NCBI GenBank assembly: GCA_033964015.1 | Contig: JAWWUD010000225.1 | Location: 1 to 64,000, forward strand | Length of the DNA stretch: 64,000 nt | Origin: Scolanthus callimorphus | Lineage: Eukaryota > Cnidaria > Anthozoa > Actiniaria > Edwardsiidae | Reading direction: 5' to 3' | Shown: positions 1 through 10,134 of the stretch, one piece after another | Numbering within the stretch: position 1 is the first letter of the stretch | Layout of the letters: each line of letters opens with the position of its first letter | Notes under the pieces: model-generated | The model's database searches: none | The model's input: only the letters and a program-made list of their open reading frames with translations | Told to the model about the DNA's origin: nothing | Position numbers and translations under genes: made by a program

Positions 1-269
1 GACAACATCACCCTGCCAACAGTTTTGTTACGTGATCTTCGTGGCAAAATATTGCTCGAGATCCTTTCCCTGAGGTCGTCAAAATATACTCCTACCTCTC
101 CTTTGGGTAGTTGATAAGCACCTTTGTCTTTTTTTACACGTTTTCCGTTTGAACTTTACAATCTGAACATTGTCAACAAATTCTCTCCTTTCTTCATTCC
201 TCTAGTTTTGCTTGTGCGTGACTGTAGTGCTATTCAATTTCGCCGTGTAACCCTACAATTCTCTATTTT
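1..269. other. No feature recognised
   Basis: I see no gene, RNA or clear repeat here. The short open frame that begins near position 124 runs into the inverted repeat at 270 and has no recognisable protein. Confidence 0.5.
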
Positions 270-531
270 GCGTATAGACCTTTTTCAAAAATGGCGGAAA
301 GTTGCATGGAAACGAGGCTGGAAATATGAGCATACATTACCGCTGTCCAGGGAAGCCTTAGCTGGTGAATGGACACCGAAAACACGTTTAATGTGTAGTG
401 TTTTCTGATGTTCTTTTCTTATCGGTCCCTATTTACCAGCTAAGGCTTCCCTAGGCAGCTGTCATGTATGCCCATATTTCCAGCCTCGTTTCCATGCAGC
501 TTTCCGCCATTTTTGAAAAAGGTCTATATCC
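270..531. mobile_element. Foldback/MITE-like inverted repeat
   Basis: The arm at 270-368 is repeated as reverse complement at 435-531, with a spacer of about 66 bp. Matching blocks include the segment around CAAAAATGGCGGAAAG on the left and CTTTCCGCCATTTTTG on the right. Each arm is about 98 bp with a few mismatches. This is the structure of a non-autonomous foldback element. No coding capacity. Target-site duplication not identified. Confidence 0.75.
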
Positions 532-1084
532 AAAACGTATGTGTCTAAAACGAGCAAAATTACTAGTGATCTCAAAACATCTTTACGTCTTCCCATGAAA
601 AGTTAGTTGTCTTACTTCTTCTATAATCATATCCGTCTGTGAATGTTTTAGTTTACGGATCTAAACTGTCTCAACTCTCTGATAGCTATATGACTAATTT
701 CATTAATTTCCCGATAACTTTGAAAATGAAGAAAATGTCCATAGCGAGTTTTTATGTAAGTACGAATATCACAAAATTGTACTACTTGTGAAAGGCGGCT
801 GTTTGATTTGAAATAAGCCGAATCTAAACTAAACAAAAAGCGATAAAGGAACAGCAATAAAATTACTCTTAGCTAAAAAAAATTAATATATATGAAGCCC
901 TGATATTTACAACAACAACAACAAAAAAGAAATACATGTGGCCATCAAAAAAATGGTATTGACACATTAAGAACTACTGTACGATACTTTGAATTAACAT
1001 GACGTGAATTAGCAGCTCAGAATCCCCAAGACTAATAATACCCAAAGATATAAATGCAAAATCTACATATTGATGCCAAAAAGC
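532..1084. other. AT-rich intergenic DNA, no gene seen
   Basis: About 550 bp of AT-rich sequence with a short (CAA)n run near 910. No frame looks like a real protein. Confidence 0.5.
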
Positions 1085-1466
1085 TGACGGCCGACGACCG
1101 GTTAGCACAGTGAAAAGGCGCCGGGCTTATGTGTGGGAGGTTGGGAGTTCAGACCCCGGCCGGGCCAGCACTCAGGGTCTTCTTCTAACAACTGAGGAGA
1201 AGGTGCTGCCTTTGCTCTAATATCTGGTTAGATCTTCGCGTCTTCTCGGATAAGGACGTTGAACCGTAGGTCCCGTCTCTCACATGCACTACACTAACCT
1301 GAACCAGAGGGACGTTAAAGAACCACGGGGACGTCGGAAGTTGCCCATCCTCAGTGCAGGACTTACAAGTTACTTACTAACACATCACTTGGAACAGAGG
1401 AGTATTCTGCACGGCCATGCGCGTCGACGCTGACCGTGAATTCATTAGTGCTGTGAATTCATAAAG

Positions 1467-1509
<43 letters not shown>

Positions 1510-1512
1510 GCT
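1085..1512 (+). mobile_element. tRNA-derived SINE with (TTG)n tail
   Basis: The head resembles an internal pol III promoter: an A-box-like GGTTAGCACAGTG near 1100 and a B-box-like GGGAGTTCAGACCC near 1150. The body has the phrase GGACGTTAAAGAACCAC near 1310, which is typical of invertebrate SINEs. About 100 bp further on a run of TTG repeats (1467-1511) may be the 3' tail, or an independent microsatellite. No coding capacity is expected. The long threonine run in reverse frames is an artefact of this repeat. Confidence 0.6.
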
Positions 1513-2100
1513 GGTTCGCAGGGAAAGTCTTTTCCCTTGAAAGCGTGGCGGCAAATTTCGAATTCGAACGTGTATCGCGCTATCATTTCATTTCTCTGTC
1601 TAACCCTTTTATGGACATGCGGGAAAGTCATTTCTATTGATCGAATGAAACGGAGCAGGCCAGCAGCTTCGTATTTGGACAAAATTCCGCTCTCGTCGCG
1701 TCCAAATTGCAACAACGCACGTATCTGTAGTGTGTGTTTGGCAGCCCTATCCAGGTCAGCCAAACCCATGAAAACTATTACCAAAGTAAGTACATTAATG
1801 TTTATTTATCAAGGTTTATTCACAGAAGGTACAATTGTAGTAATAACAGGATTTATTAAATCGTAGCTTATAGGGAAATGTTCTTCTGGCAAGTCAGGAA
1901 GACCCTCCAACAGTTACAAATGTCGTGCTAAGCTGAAGAAAACAAACCCCTCGCAAGAAGCAGGCACACAAACAACGGAGAATGTATTATCTCTTACGCC
2001 ATGGACGGTGGAAGGTACCTGCTTTGGTGAGATTCTCCGTGGTTATTCCCCCCTGGGCTGTTTGAAGAGTTAGAGGATCAGATGATGCAGCTCTCAAAAC

Positions 2101-2332
2101 GTAAGTTTGGCTGCACAGACGTGCATCTTATAACGTCGTGTGCGAGGTGTGAAGGCGGTGGGAAACCAAGAGCTCGACTGATATGTAACATATATATACA
2201 TAGTGCTTTCTTAACAAAAAGTGCTTGATAATACTATATTGACAATACAGCACGACTAGAAATAAACGAAAATAAACAAAAGCATTCTCATTTCTATAAA
2301 AAATCAATTGATTATTTTAATTTCGGTTTCAG
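2101..2332 (+). other. Retained GT-AG intron of the decayed gene
   Basis: The upstream frame ends ...MMQLSK plus one base, then GTAAGTTT; the intron ends TTTCGGTTTCAG. Joining 2100 to 2333 keeps the frame and gives ...MMQLSKRCDLPKELEDLK. The correct phase across the junction supports a real intron of 232 bp. Confidence 0.65.
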
Positions 2333-4128
2333 GGTGTGATCTGCCAAAGGAATTAGAAGACTTAAAGGTGTTTATGTATGAAGAGTTTACAAAATTGGGA
2401 AGGCCACCAGTGTACGACCCAGGGGAATTCGAGTTGTTGTGCAACAGAGCTGGGGCAAAATCTATTTTCCAAACCATTGTAGATGCCATGACAACTGAAA
2501 GACAGTCAAAAGAAAGGAGAATCGCCAATCGAAACAGGGCAGTGTCTTTAATCTAAAAGCTTTGCTATGGTCTCAGTCACGTTTGCAATTGGCTGCAGAC
2601 AGACCATGCCCTTTTTTAAAGCAATCAAATATCAATAAGGAAGGGATGGAGACAGCAAATGTTCTGGGGACACAGTGAGCACATCTAAGGTTGATAAATT
2701 GGTGACACAGTTGAGCGAGGGGTCTGCACAGTCAATTGATGAAGTTGTCAATGAAGCAATGAAACATGGGTGGCAACTTGTGCTGGTTGTTGATGACTAT
2801 ACAGCCATACATACAATAAGACGACCACTAACAACTACCCTCAACCATCCCAAAACCATGTGCACTATCATAGTTAAAGTTTTCAAAAATGTCCCCCTAT
2901 ACTAGCCTGTCAAGCATCGTCCTACATGAATCCACAAGCCATAGACATATCATCCTGTATAAATACTGTATCTGGCCTTGAATCTATGTATCGACTCACA
3001 CAAACTTATGCCTCTGTAATGCCCGCTTGGATAACCAACACATTTTTTAATCCTGAGTTTGAAAGACACAGCATAACAACACATAATTACTGTGACCATG
3101 AGTCTGTCCAGACCATGCGGCAGATGCATGATCTACACCTAGTGGATTTTGTAGAACTGCAACTTAAGAGTAGAGACGACTTTGGAGCTGCATATGATAT
3201 CATTTTAAGCACAAAGCTATTTGACTACATGAAACAGTATCTTCTTCTGCAACCTGGTGACTGGCCGGCCCGGTTTTATTCCCGTCAGCTTGTTTATGAA
3301 ACTTTACAAAAATATCAGTCACTTTCCATCATCTGAACCATCTCCTGGACCATTGACTAAACCCATTACACACCTGGATCACTCATACACCACTCCTTGT
3401 AACACCTCAGAACCTGCAAAAGAACAAGATACATCTGATCAGCCTACAATTTTATCAATGATATCATGTAAACGAGAAACAGTGTTTACTGAGTTCCGTC
3501 CATTCTATGAAATTATCTACAAAGAACTCTTCCCAAAAAGCAAATTAGCCAAGACACCCAAACCTTGGAGGGTCAGTCTTTTGCATGAAATTGTTTATGG
3601 TGGCTGGCTACTTATACGGGACACTGTCAAAGACAAATTCTCCACCTGCAAAGACGTACAATTCAGAACACTCCTAAACCTACTTGATAACTACCTGCCC
3701 TTGATCCTTACTATCTATAGTGTTACTTTCAAACTAAATAACTTCCTGGAATACTTTAATGCTGTAATTCGTATTTGGACAATGTTTGTTTGCCTAGAGA
3801 GACACCATTATGACAAGGCTCCATTGGTTTGGCTGACTACATTGCCATATTGGGGAATCCATCATCCTCATCTCTTTCATCAATTCCGCTCACATCTTAT
3901 CATATCTGACGAGTATCCCGTGGAGAATGCCCATAGCATCATTCGCTCAAAAACAAATGCTCATGACACCACTGAACAGCTACGCAAAAAGACAAAATCC
4001 AGATTTAAGCTAAACAGACACAAAAACACTTCAAGGAACATTTCACTCCACCTAAACATCAGAACTTCACAACCAACCCCCTCAGAATTTTTAAAGCAAA
4101 ATGTGCTGGCATACTATCAAAATTATTT

Positions 4129-4790
4129 GTGGATATATCAAGAAACATTTGGGAGGGAAAAAAGAAGAGTGCTGTATTGCCAAACGTATTTGGAAAAGAT
4201 CAAGTCAAATGTAAGACACTACCATTGGGCTATTGTGGTTTACACCAACAAGTACCAGATCAACGTTGTGACCTGCCAAATTGTACAGCAAGAAGCAGAG
4301 AAAATTGGGTATTATTTAAGGGCTGTTCTCATTCTTTTCACGAGGACTGCCTAAGTGATACCCACTACTGTGTCCTCTGTCAGAAATTTCTGGCAGACAA
4401 AGCAAGATCATTAGCTGAAACTGCTAAAGATAGCATATTGAACTCCAATGAACCCAAAGATACTGAAACTGCAAAGTCCAGTGACAATTTAAAAAATTAT
4501 GAATCTGATTCAAATGATAACCTTGACTCAGCAGCTCCTGGAGCCATTGATTCTATTAAACATGATATTAAGCTACAATAGCCAATGCATCAATATCTGC
4601 ACTACCCTCTATTCATTCCATGTCCATCAGACACACCTCTTGCAACAGTAGACCCAATACCACAGCAGCAACAAGCCTCTAACTATAGACGTATTCCAAA
4701 GTGTTCTCAATGTGGACACCCACAAAAAGGACACACTCGCCCTAAACAAGGACCTGTCAAGTGCCCAGGATGCAGCGGAGGAGTCTGTTC
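4129..4790 (+). pseudogene. RING-like finger plus zinc-ribbon module of the decayed gene
   Basis: This part of the 1645-5591 relic holds two metal-binding modules in one frame, broken by a single TAG at 4579. The first has the spacing Cys-X4-Cys, then C-S-H-S-F-H-E-D-C, then C-V-L-C, which fits a RING-type (E3 ligase-like) finger. The second has CSQCGHPQKGHTRPKQGPVK followed by CPGC, a paired CxxC zinc ribbon. A Ser/Pro/Gln-rich linker of PSQST-type repeats follows (about 4790-4950) and contains the next frameshift. Ligase activity is only a family inference. Confidence 0.55.
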
Positions 4791-4874
4791 AAGACAGCCA
4801 TCACAGTCGTCTCTACCATCACAGTCAACCCAGCCATCGCAGTCAACCCAGCCATCACAGTCAACACAGCCATC

Positions 4875-5591
4875 AATCCATCGCAACCATCAAAGCCAAC
4901 ACAGCCATCGCAACCATCACAGCCAACTCAAGTATCACAGTCTGTTCAACCATCATATATGTTCCCACCACAACAGCAACTAATACTACATCCATATGTA
5001 CACTACAGTCATGTAACTGAATTGATTCTGCCACAACAACTATGTCAATCACTGGTCTTTGGAATTCCAATGGGCAGTAATGCTTGTACTATCGTAGCTG
5101 TTATTGGAGCTATGAAGTTTCTGTCTGGCATAGTTCCTGTCCCTTCTCCTCACAATATTTTATCAACTGTGGCAGCATTTGCCAACTCGATGAGGGAAGG
5201 GAACATTCATTACAACAATCTGAATCTACCCGTAAACCAGCCAAATTTAACTGTCGAGGAGGCCCTAGCAACAAGAAATGATATGTTTGGACTGACAATA
5301 ATAGAAGATAGTGCAAGCTGTCTCAAAGAGAAACTGGTACTCATGACATTGCCATCTGGCAATAAATAAGCTATTATAATCGCACCACCCGATAAGTCAA
5401 TGCTCTTGTGTTTTAACAGCAGGGAACAGAAGGTTTCATTGTTTGAAAGCCATCCTCATGGTAACCAGGGAGGATTGCTGGCCGTAACAAGCTATGTACA
5501 AATAGATAGCTTTGTTCTCTTTCTTGAATATATGTGTATACGTGACTGGGGAAGCAGCATATCAGGAGCCAATATTAGTGTAGTACAGTAA
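4875..5591 (+). pseudogene. C-terminal cysteine-peptidase-like block of the decayed gene
   Basis: The frame has one internal TAA at 5367 and is otherwise open. It contains G-S-N-A-C-T-I-V-A near 5075, a Cys at the start of a hydrophobic helix as in Ulp- or OTU-type peptidases. Later it has S-H-P-H-G-N-Q-G-G, a plausible His-bearing strand, and ends in SSISGANISVVQ. The order Cys then His, about 130 residues apart, fits a papain-like fold. Together with the RING finger this suggests a ubiquitin-related role for the intact family. That is inference; no experiment or search supports it here. Confidence 0.45.
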
Positions 5592-5617
5592 AAACCTCGA
5601 TAGTCTTTTTCACAGTT

Positions 5618-5813
5618 CTTCACTTTATTGTTATTCAAATTGGGATTCTAGCCTGAAGTCGAGTCTACTGTTGACCAAACATTACATTGGTCAATGGTAG
5701 ACACAACTGTTTTTTTTTATTAACTTGGTGTATAGCACTCAGCCTTTACCGAGTAAACTCACTGAAACTCAAACTTCAGGCTAGAATTCTAATTTCAATC
5801 ACAATAGAGTGAA
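5618..5813. mobile_element. Short TIR/foldback repeat
   Basis: The arm at 5618-5661 (containing TTCTAGCCTGAAG) pairs with 5770-5813 (containing CTTCAGGCTAGAA). Arms are about 44 bp and diverged; the loop is about 108 bp. Non-coding MITE-like structure. Confidence 0.6.
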
Positions 5814-5871
5814 ATACATCACATGCAACAAAGTGATGAAACAACAGCTTAAAACAAACAAGTTTAATAAC

Positions 5872-7095
5872 GTTTTGTCCGATTTTGCCAGCTAATTCAA
5901 TATGACATAACAGGATGATAATATCATTAGTGAGGCTCAGTATGATAGGAGTACTTGTGTGATACTCTTCCTAGATTTTTCAAAAGAATATATTAATACA
6001 TATTCATTAGCAAAGAAATTCTAGGCTTAATTCAGCACGCAATATTCTCGAAAATATGCCGCCGATTACTTTGAAATAAAAAAAAATATTTAGAAATGAT
6101 GTAGATGTTCAGGCAAGCCTGTGGCCGCGTAGCACTAAGTTCAACAGAGTGAAGATAATGAATTAACCTTGTGTGAAAGCTAACGTGCTAATGAAATGGT
6201 CCCACGTGTGCTTCTGAGCGTTAGCCCTAGTAAGCGGAGAAAGAGAAAAAATCTCTGACCCCGAGAGGGATTTAGAAATGAGTTCGCTACGCGTATTGAA
6301 TTTTCAACAATGCTTGTCGAGTGTGAAATTCAATGAGAACTTCAGCAAAGACTAAACCGAGTAAAAGTGTGGTCATACTTGCAAGAAATAATCAGAAAAC
6401 TTTCTCCGATTTTGGCGCTAATAAAACCCACAAAAAAACAAAGAGGGAAAGGACGATCAAACTATTTCTAAGGCCCGAACTGTGATACCCTTTTTACGAT
6501 TACGGGAAATTCACTGTCAACTTAGTCTAAAATGAGGTTTTCACGCATAATATCGAAATATTTTCGAGCTGGATCGCGACCGATTTGCATTTTTAGATGT
6601 TATGAACAAACTACAGAACTAAAAGTTACCACAAGACAGGGTTTCGGAGCAGTAGCCTTCGTTGCATATCAGATATCCACATCGAAAAACCCAAGCAAGC
6701 CACAACGTGCTGGTGTCAGTCCCGTAAATGAGTAGCAGCTTTGCATGTTGTTTAGCAATTTAGAAGTCAAATTATGTGCTTTCACGTGCTGATTCCAGTC
6801 ACAATCACACACCAAAAGCCCATGTAGCTATTTCTTAGATTCTTGAGTGAAGAAAATCCTCATACGGTGCAAAATTGGCGCATGTCTTAACACGCTCGGT
6901 AAGCCGCAAGTTTATTAGTGGAGGGCCACAAGTTTATTAGCCTTTGGCTATTAAGTGCTACCCTCTTTTATAAATAAAGTCTTTTTTATTGTTATTGTTA
7001 TTGTTATTGTTATTCTTTCTCCGCCACTGATAAACCAAAACAAGACAAGTTCCTAAGATGCAATGCGCATGCGCGGCAGATACTCCTCTGTTCGT
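5872..7095 (+). repeat. Dispersed repeat, copy 1 (second copy at 14466)
   Basis: From CCGATTTTGCCAGCTAATTC this region aligns with 14466-15318 over long blocks, for example the stretch with GTGAGGCTCAG and the end with AAGATGCAATGCGCATG. Copy 1 has an extra block of about 360 bp at 6661-7018. Copy 2 instead has a palindromic insert. No credible coding frame is present in either copy. Confidence 0.7.
6661..7018 (+). mobile_element. Retroelement-like insert with TTATTG-repeat tail
   Basis: Copy 2 of the surrounding repeat lacks this block. The insert ends with GGCTATTAAGTGCTACCCTC, an ATAAATAAAG signal and a (TTATTG)n tail at about 6984-7014. That is a usual SINE or short LINE 3' end. The head shows no convincing pol III boxes, so the exact class is open. 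Confidence 0.5.
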
Positions 7096-7283
7096 AATTA
7101 GAGTGCTTATCACGTTAATTACAGTATGCATGTAAATACGTTTTAGCCTTTAAATTCACGCTTTGTTAAACTCTACCATTCACTCTTGATAATGGCGCAA
7201 TGTTAGCGTCGAAACGTCGGGTAAATAATCTTTCTTTAATCTCAATCTTGTTACTCGGGCTTCCTGTGGAAGGAAGGCCCGAG

Positions 7284-7565
7284 TTATAATCGGTTAGTAC
7301 TCGTTCACATTGACCAAAAAATGGATATATTGTGGTGTTCCTCGTGCTATTGTTTCGCAGACAATAGGTCGTCCTTTCGGTCAATGTGAACAAGTACCAA
7401 CCGTTATAATCTGCCCCCGTCCTTTTTTCCTTCAACTTTTCAGACGCAAAAAGCAGATTCAAAATGGCGGAGCCAATCAATGTGCAGAAGACCATATGAC
7501 CAATCCCATGAGCATTGCGCACCCACTCGCGCAGATTCAAAATGGCGCAGCCAATCAGTGTGCAG
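7284..7565. repeat. Inverted repeat followed by a direct repeat
   Basis: The arm at 7284-7315 (TTATAATCGGTTAGTAC start) pairs with 7379-7410. Right after it, a 33-bp unit starting AGATTCAAAATGGCG at 7455 recurs at 7533 with few changes. Likely remains of small non-autonomous elements. Open frames through this block are repeat artefacts. Confidence 0.6.
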
Positions 7566-7639
7566 TTCTTAACAGGTTCTTCGAAGCGCATCAAAATTTA
7601 GCCGATCGGCGCGTAGAATCTATTTAATATAATAGTGCA

Positions 7640-8300
7640 GGAATTTGGTGAAAAATTGTTCATTTTCATGGAAAAAGCATGAAACTTGGCAGAGTGATAG
7701 AGCGTTCCATGCTGAGCAATTCTGGATGTGGACCCACCCTTGACAACGAATACTTCCAGTTTTCTAGCAGTGGAATTAATTATCCTTTAAACAAATAAAA
7801 TGACGTGTTGCCTTTTGCCTACAGACACGGAATTTTGTATCGTGACAGAGTATTTAATACGCTACAGTTCTACAATACGTAACACCCCCCTGATCATGTA
7901 CTTCCAGAGTTCCAAGATGGGATTTATTATCACATAAAATCAGTAACAGAGGGCGTTGCCTTCAATACACACGCATGTAAATTCACGTGAAGATGGACCA
8001 TGGTACAATGGGCAATTTTGCATGTAGACCCACGCCCTGACTCATGCACTTCCAGTTTTATCGAAGTGGAATTAGTGGTGTCAGGATGAAATTCTGTATG
8101 TTAAGAGTGTATGCATTATTGCATATTTTGCTTTTCATGATCAAGACCCCCAGTCATATACTTACAGTATCAGGGGATGGAATAAATCACAGCATGATTG
8201 CAGCACAAAAATGGCAAGATATAGAGACGCATAATATTTTTGCAACAACACTTGACCAAATAGACTACCAAATAGTTCCATTGCTACTATTATGCTAAAT
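7640..8300. repeat. Diverged tandem array, unit about 110-170 bp
   Basis: Blocks near 7730, 7885, 8035 and 8150 share the pattern ACCC..CTGA..CATG.ACTTCCAG followed by a GTGGAATTA-like segment. Spacing is uneven and identity low, so it is an old array. A reverse-complement copy of the unit at about 8028-8143 lies at 13127-13290. Confidence 0.55.
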
Positions 8301-8369
8301 ACCGGCCTTGTTTGGGGGTTGCTTTTTCCAAAATAACCATTATCTAATCCAATAGCTTGTATTCTACAT

Positions 8370-9410
8370 TAGTATATACTATACGGGAACCTCCATAGAT
8401 CGCGCGTTTTGATTGGTTCGCTATCTCGGGATAATGCCACAATATTCCGAGATCGAAAGCATTATCCCGAGATTGAGAAGCCCGAGTGCAAGTGGTTCGG
8501 ATATTTTTACTTTCTAAAGGAACTATCTGATTCGAAATGCAACGGAAAAATCTTTCTCAATTAACTTATGTTGTCTCTTTAGTTTTTCAAGGTGAATCAG
8601 AGAGAGAATGTATTGCTTGAACTTCGTAAATGTGCTGTTCTTGTTTTTCAGTTCTTCGGAATCACAGAGATCGATGATTCGTTCACGGCACTTTTGAGAG
8701 ACGAATTACATTTACAACAACATATTAATTAAGGCAATTTTGTCGAAAACATATCTACTTCGCCGAACATTTACATGTACCTGTAGGTTGGAAGGGACAG
8801 TAAATCGTAGAAGCCAGTCATAAGAGAGAATTTCAGTTAAGCTTACCGTCGACTTGTTGATTCGCTTGATCACGAGCCATCCGACATCAAACGTATTTAA
8901 AGTGGTCTCTCGTTTTATGAACAAGGTCTTCCTCGTTGTCCCAGAGTTTGAAGAGGTTAATTTCCCAGATTTCTGTTTCAATATTCCAAACGAATCTTGA
9001 ATTTCTCTGCCAGCAGGTTGAAAAATATAGTCATCCATCGGTGGTGAAATGGCGACCAAAGGCAAAGTGTTTTCAGCGAAGCAACTCTGCAGTTTCACAA
9101 TCCATAATCCAAGGCACAAAATGCGAATTTATCCCTTGAATCCATCCTCGCAACCTTCTAAAAACTTAAATCGTTTATCGTAGTCGATATTAAGGTTTTA
9201 AAACAAGTGTTTTCTAGCGTTTTTGCTTCTCTAAAACAGCAGCAAGTTTCCACCATGTGTTCAGTAGCCGAATGCTTGTAGTGAAGTCTGACGTAATGTC
9301 ACGTGCGTGACAAACGTCACGCATACAGAAAGAGGCTACAAAATGTCGGCAAACGCCACATTTAGTGTCGTTCGGATATTTTTTGGAGTGTTCCCGTGTA
9401 GTATATACTA
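8370..9410. mobile_element. 1.04 kb DNA transposon with 20-bp TIRs
   Basis: The left end TAGTATATACTATACGGG (8370) matches the reverse complement of the right end at 9391-9410, with one mismatch in 20. Near the left end lies a hairpin with TCTCGGGATAATGC and its complement. A partial copy of the first 220 bp is at 37758-37979. The element contains an unassigned reverse-strand open frame. No DDE motif was recognised, so it is probably non-autonomous. Confidence 0.7.
8712..9119 (-). CDS. Unassigned open frame inside the 1.04 kb transposon
   Basis: A 135-codon reverse frame. The protein begins MCLGLWIVKLQSCFAE and is basic, rich in Leu, Ser and Thr, with no motif or membrane segment that I recognise. 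It lies entirely between the TIRs of the 8370-9410 element, so if real it belongs to that element. It is about as long as chance frames found elsewhere in the window, and I see no ribosome or splice context that favours it. Could be a decayed transposon protein or nothing. Confidence 0.2.
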   Translation of the reverse strand: MCLGLWIVKLQSCFAENTLPLVAISPPMDDYIFQPAGREIQDSFGILKQKSGKLTSSNSGTTRKTLFIKRETTLNTFDVGWLVIKRINKSTVSLTEILSYDWLLRFTVPSNLQVHVNVRRSRYVFDKIALINMLL

Positions 9411-9630
9411 AAACAATTATTCTCCTCAGGCTCAGTGAATAGTGGCCACTATTCACTTCGCCTTCGGCGAATAATTGTTAATTAGTATATACCAAATCAG
9501 TGAATAGTCATTTTCGCGCGCTCTGATTGGTTCCTGAAATAGTAGATATCCAGCACCATTTGCTGTTTTGAGAAAACTCTCAAGCGCTTTGAACCTTAAA
9601 CCACCGTATTTTATTCTACTGATTTGGTAT

Positions 9631-9690
<60 letters not shown>

Positions 9691-9710
9691 TGGGAAATAG
9701 TTGTTAACTA
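9411..9710. mobile_element. Cluster of small palindromic MITEs
   Basis: A MITE at about 9484-9642 has TIRs starting TTAGTATATACCAAATCAGT and ending in its complement. It is flanked by two related blocks (9411-9480 and 9643-9707) that both start AAAACAA and hold the palindromic GAATAGTGG/CCACTATTC core. The piece AATTATTCGC..GCGAAGTGAATAGT recurs just before the satellite at 21500. Confidence 0.6.
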
Positions 9711-9713
9711 TAG

Positions 9714-9945
9714 ACTAGCTCTAGCGAGGCGGTCAATGCGCAGACGTCCTTCACGTGATGCTTTGCTTAGTGCAGCTAATGCCGGAGTAACTTCCATGTA
9801 CTCTGTCCAAGTGTCCCAAGCAGCAACTTTGCGTTTCCATGCGAAATACGACGCATCCAGTAAGTGCGTGGAAAGCAGGTAATGCAGCATCTTCCTCGGG
9901 ACGCGTTGTTCTCATGCCGGATAAATTCGTCGAAATCTCCTCCAC
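9714..9945 (-). pseudogene. Fragment of a multicopy cnidarian-type protein
   Basis: Read on the reverse strand, one frame gives LPAFHALTGC and, after a one-base shift near 9855, another gives SYFAWKRKVAAWDTWTEYMEVT and onward. Both parts are needed to give a sensible protein. The HALTGC...KVAAWDTW pattern looks like a fragment of large uncharacterised proteins that are repeated in coral genomes. Only about 75 residues remain. No start or splice sites. It sits directly beside the LINE at 10135, so it may have been cut by that insertion. Function unknown. Confidence 0.45.
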
Positions 9946-10134
9946 GCACTTAAGAAAAATTGAGCAAACAAAGCAAAGTCTTCTTTCAAAGCTTACCAGC
10001 TTATCATGTCTTTTTGGTCAAGCGTTGTTACAAAAATATACGATTTTTGTTGATTTTTGTTGCTGCAATCATGTTGTGATTTATTCCATCACCCTGGTAC
10101 TGTACCTGGTACCTGGTACCCTGGTAGAAAAACC

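Larger units (their letters stand above)
1645..5591 (+). pseudogene. Decayed multi-exon gene: zinc-binding N-terminus, RING-like finger, zinc ribbon, cysteine-peptidase-like C-terminus
   Basis: Exon 1 (1645-1786, from MKRSRPAASYLDKIP) ends at a GTAAGT donor. Exon 2 (about 1888-2100) ends at a donor at 2101. Exon 3 runs from 2333 to 5591. The protein reads in pieces through at least nine lesions: a shift in the C6 run near 2050, stops at about 2554, 4579 and 5367, and shifts near 2640, 2905, 3320, 4125 and 4875. Middle blocks include LVLVVDDYTAIHT and a region with WPARFYSRQ. Introns are kept, so this is not a processed copy. It resembles a large multicopy family of uncharacterised cnidarian proteins that I know only by its look. 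Function unknown; a domesticated or transposon-carried origin is possible. Confidence 0.6.

Noticed and set aside
1085..1200. A functional tRNA gene
   Set aside because: Has box-like sequences but no cloverleaf that I can draw; better explained as a SINE head.
1377..1784. 135-codon reverse frame with a threonine run
   Set aside because: Spans a (TTG)n tail and the antisense of exon 1 of the decayed gene.
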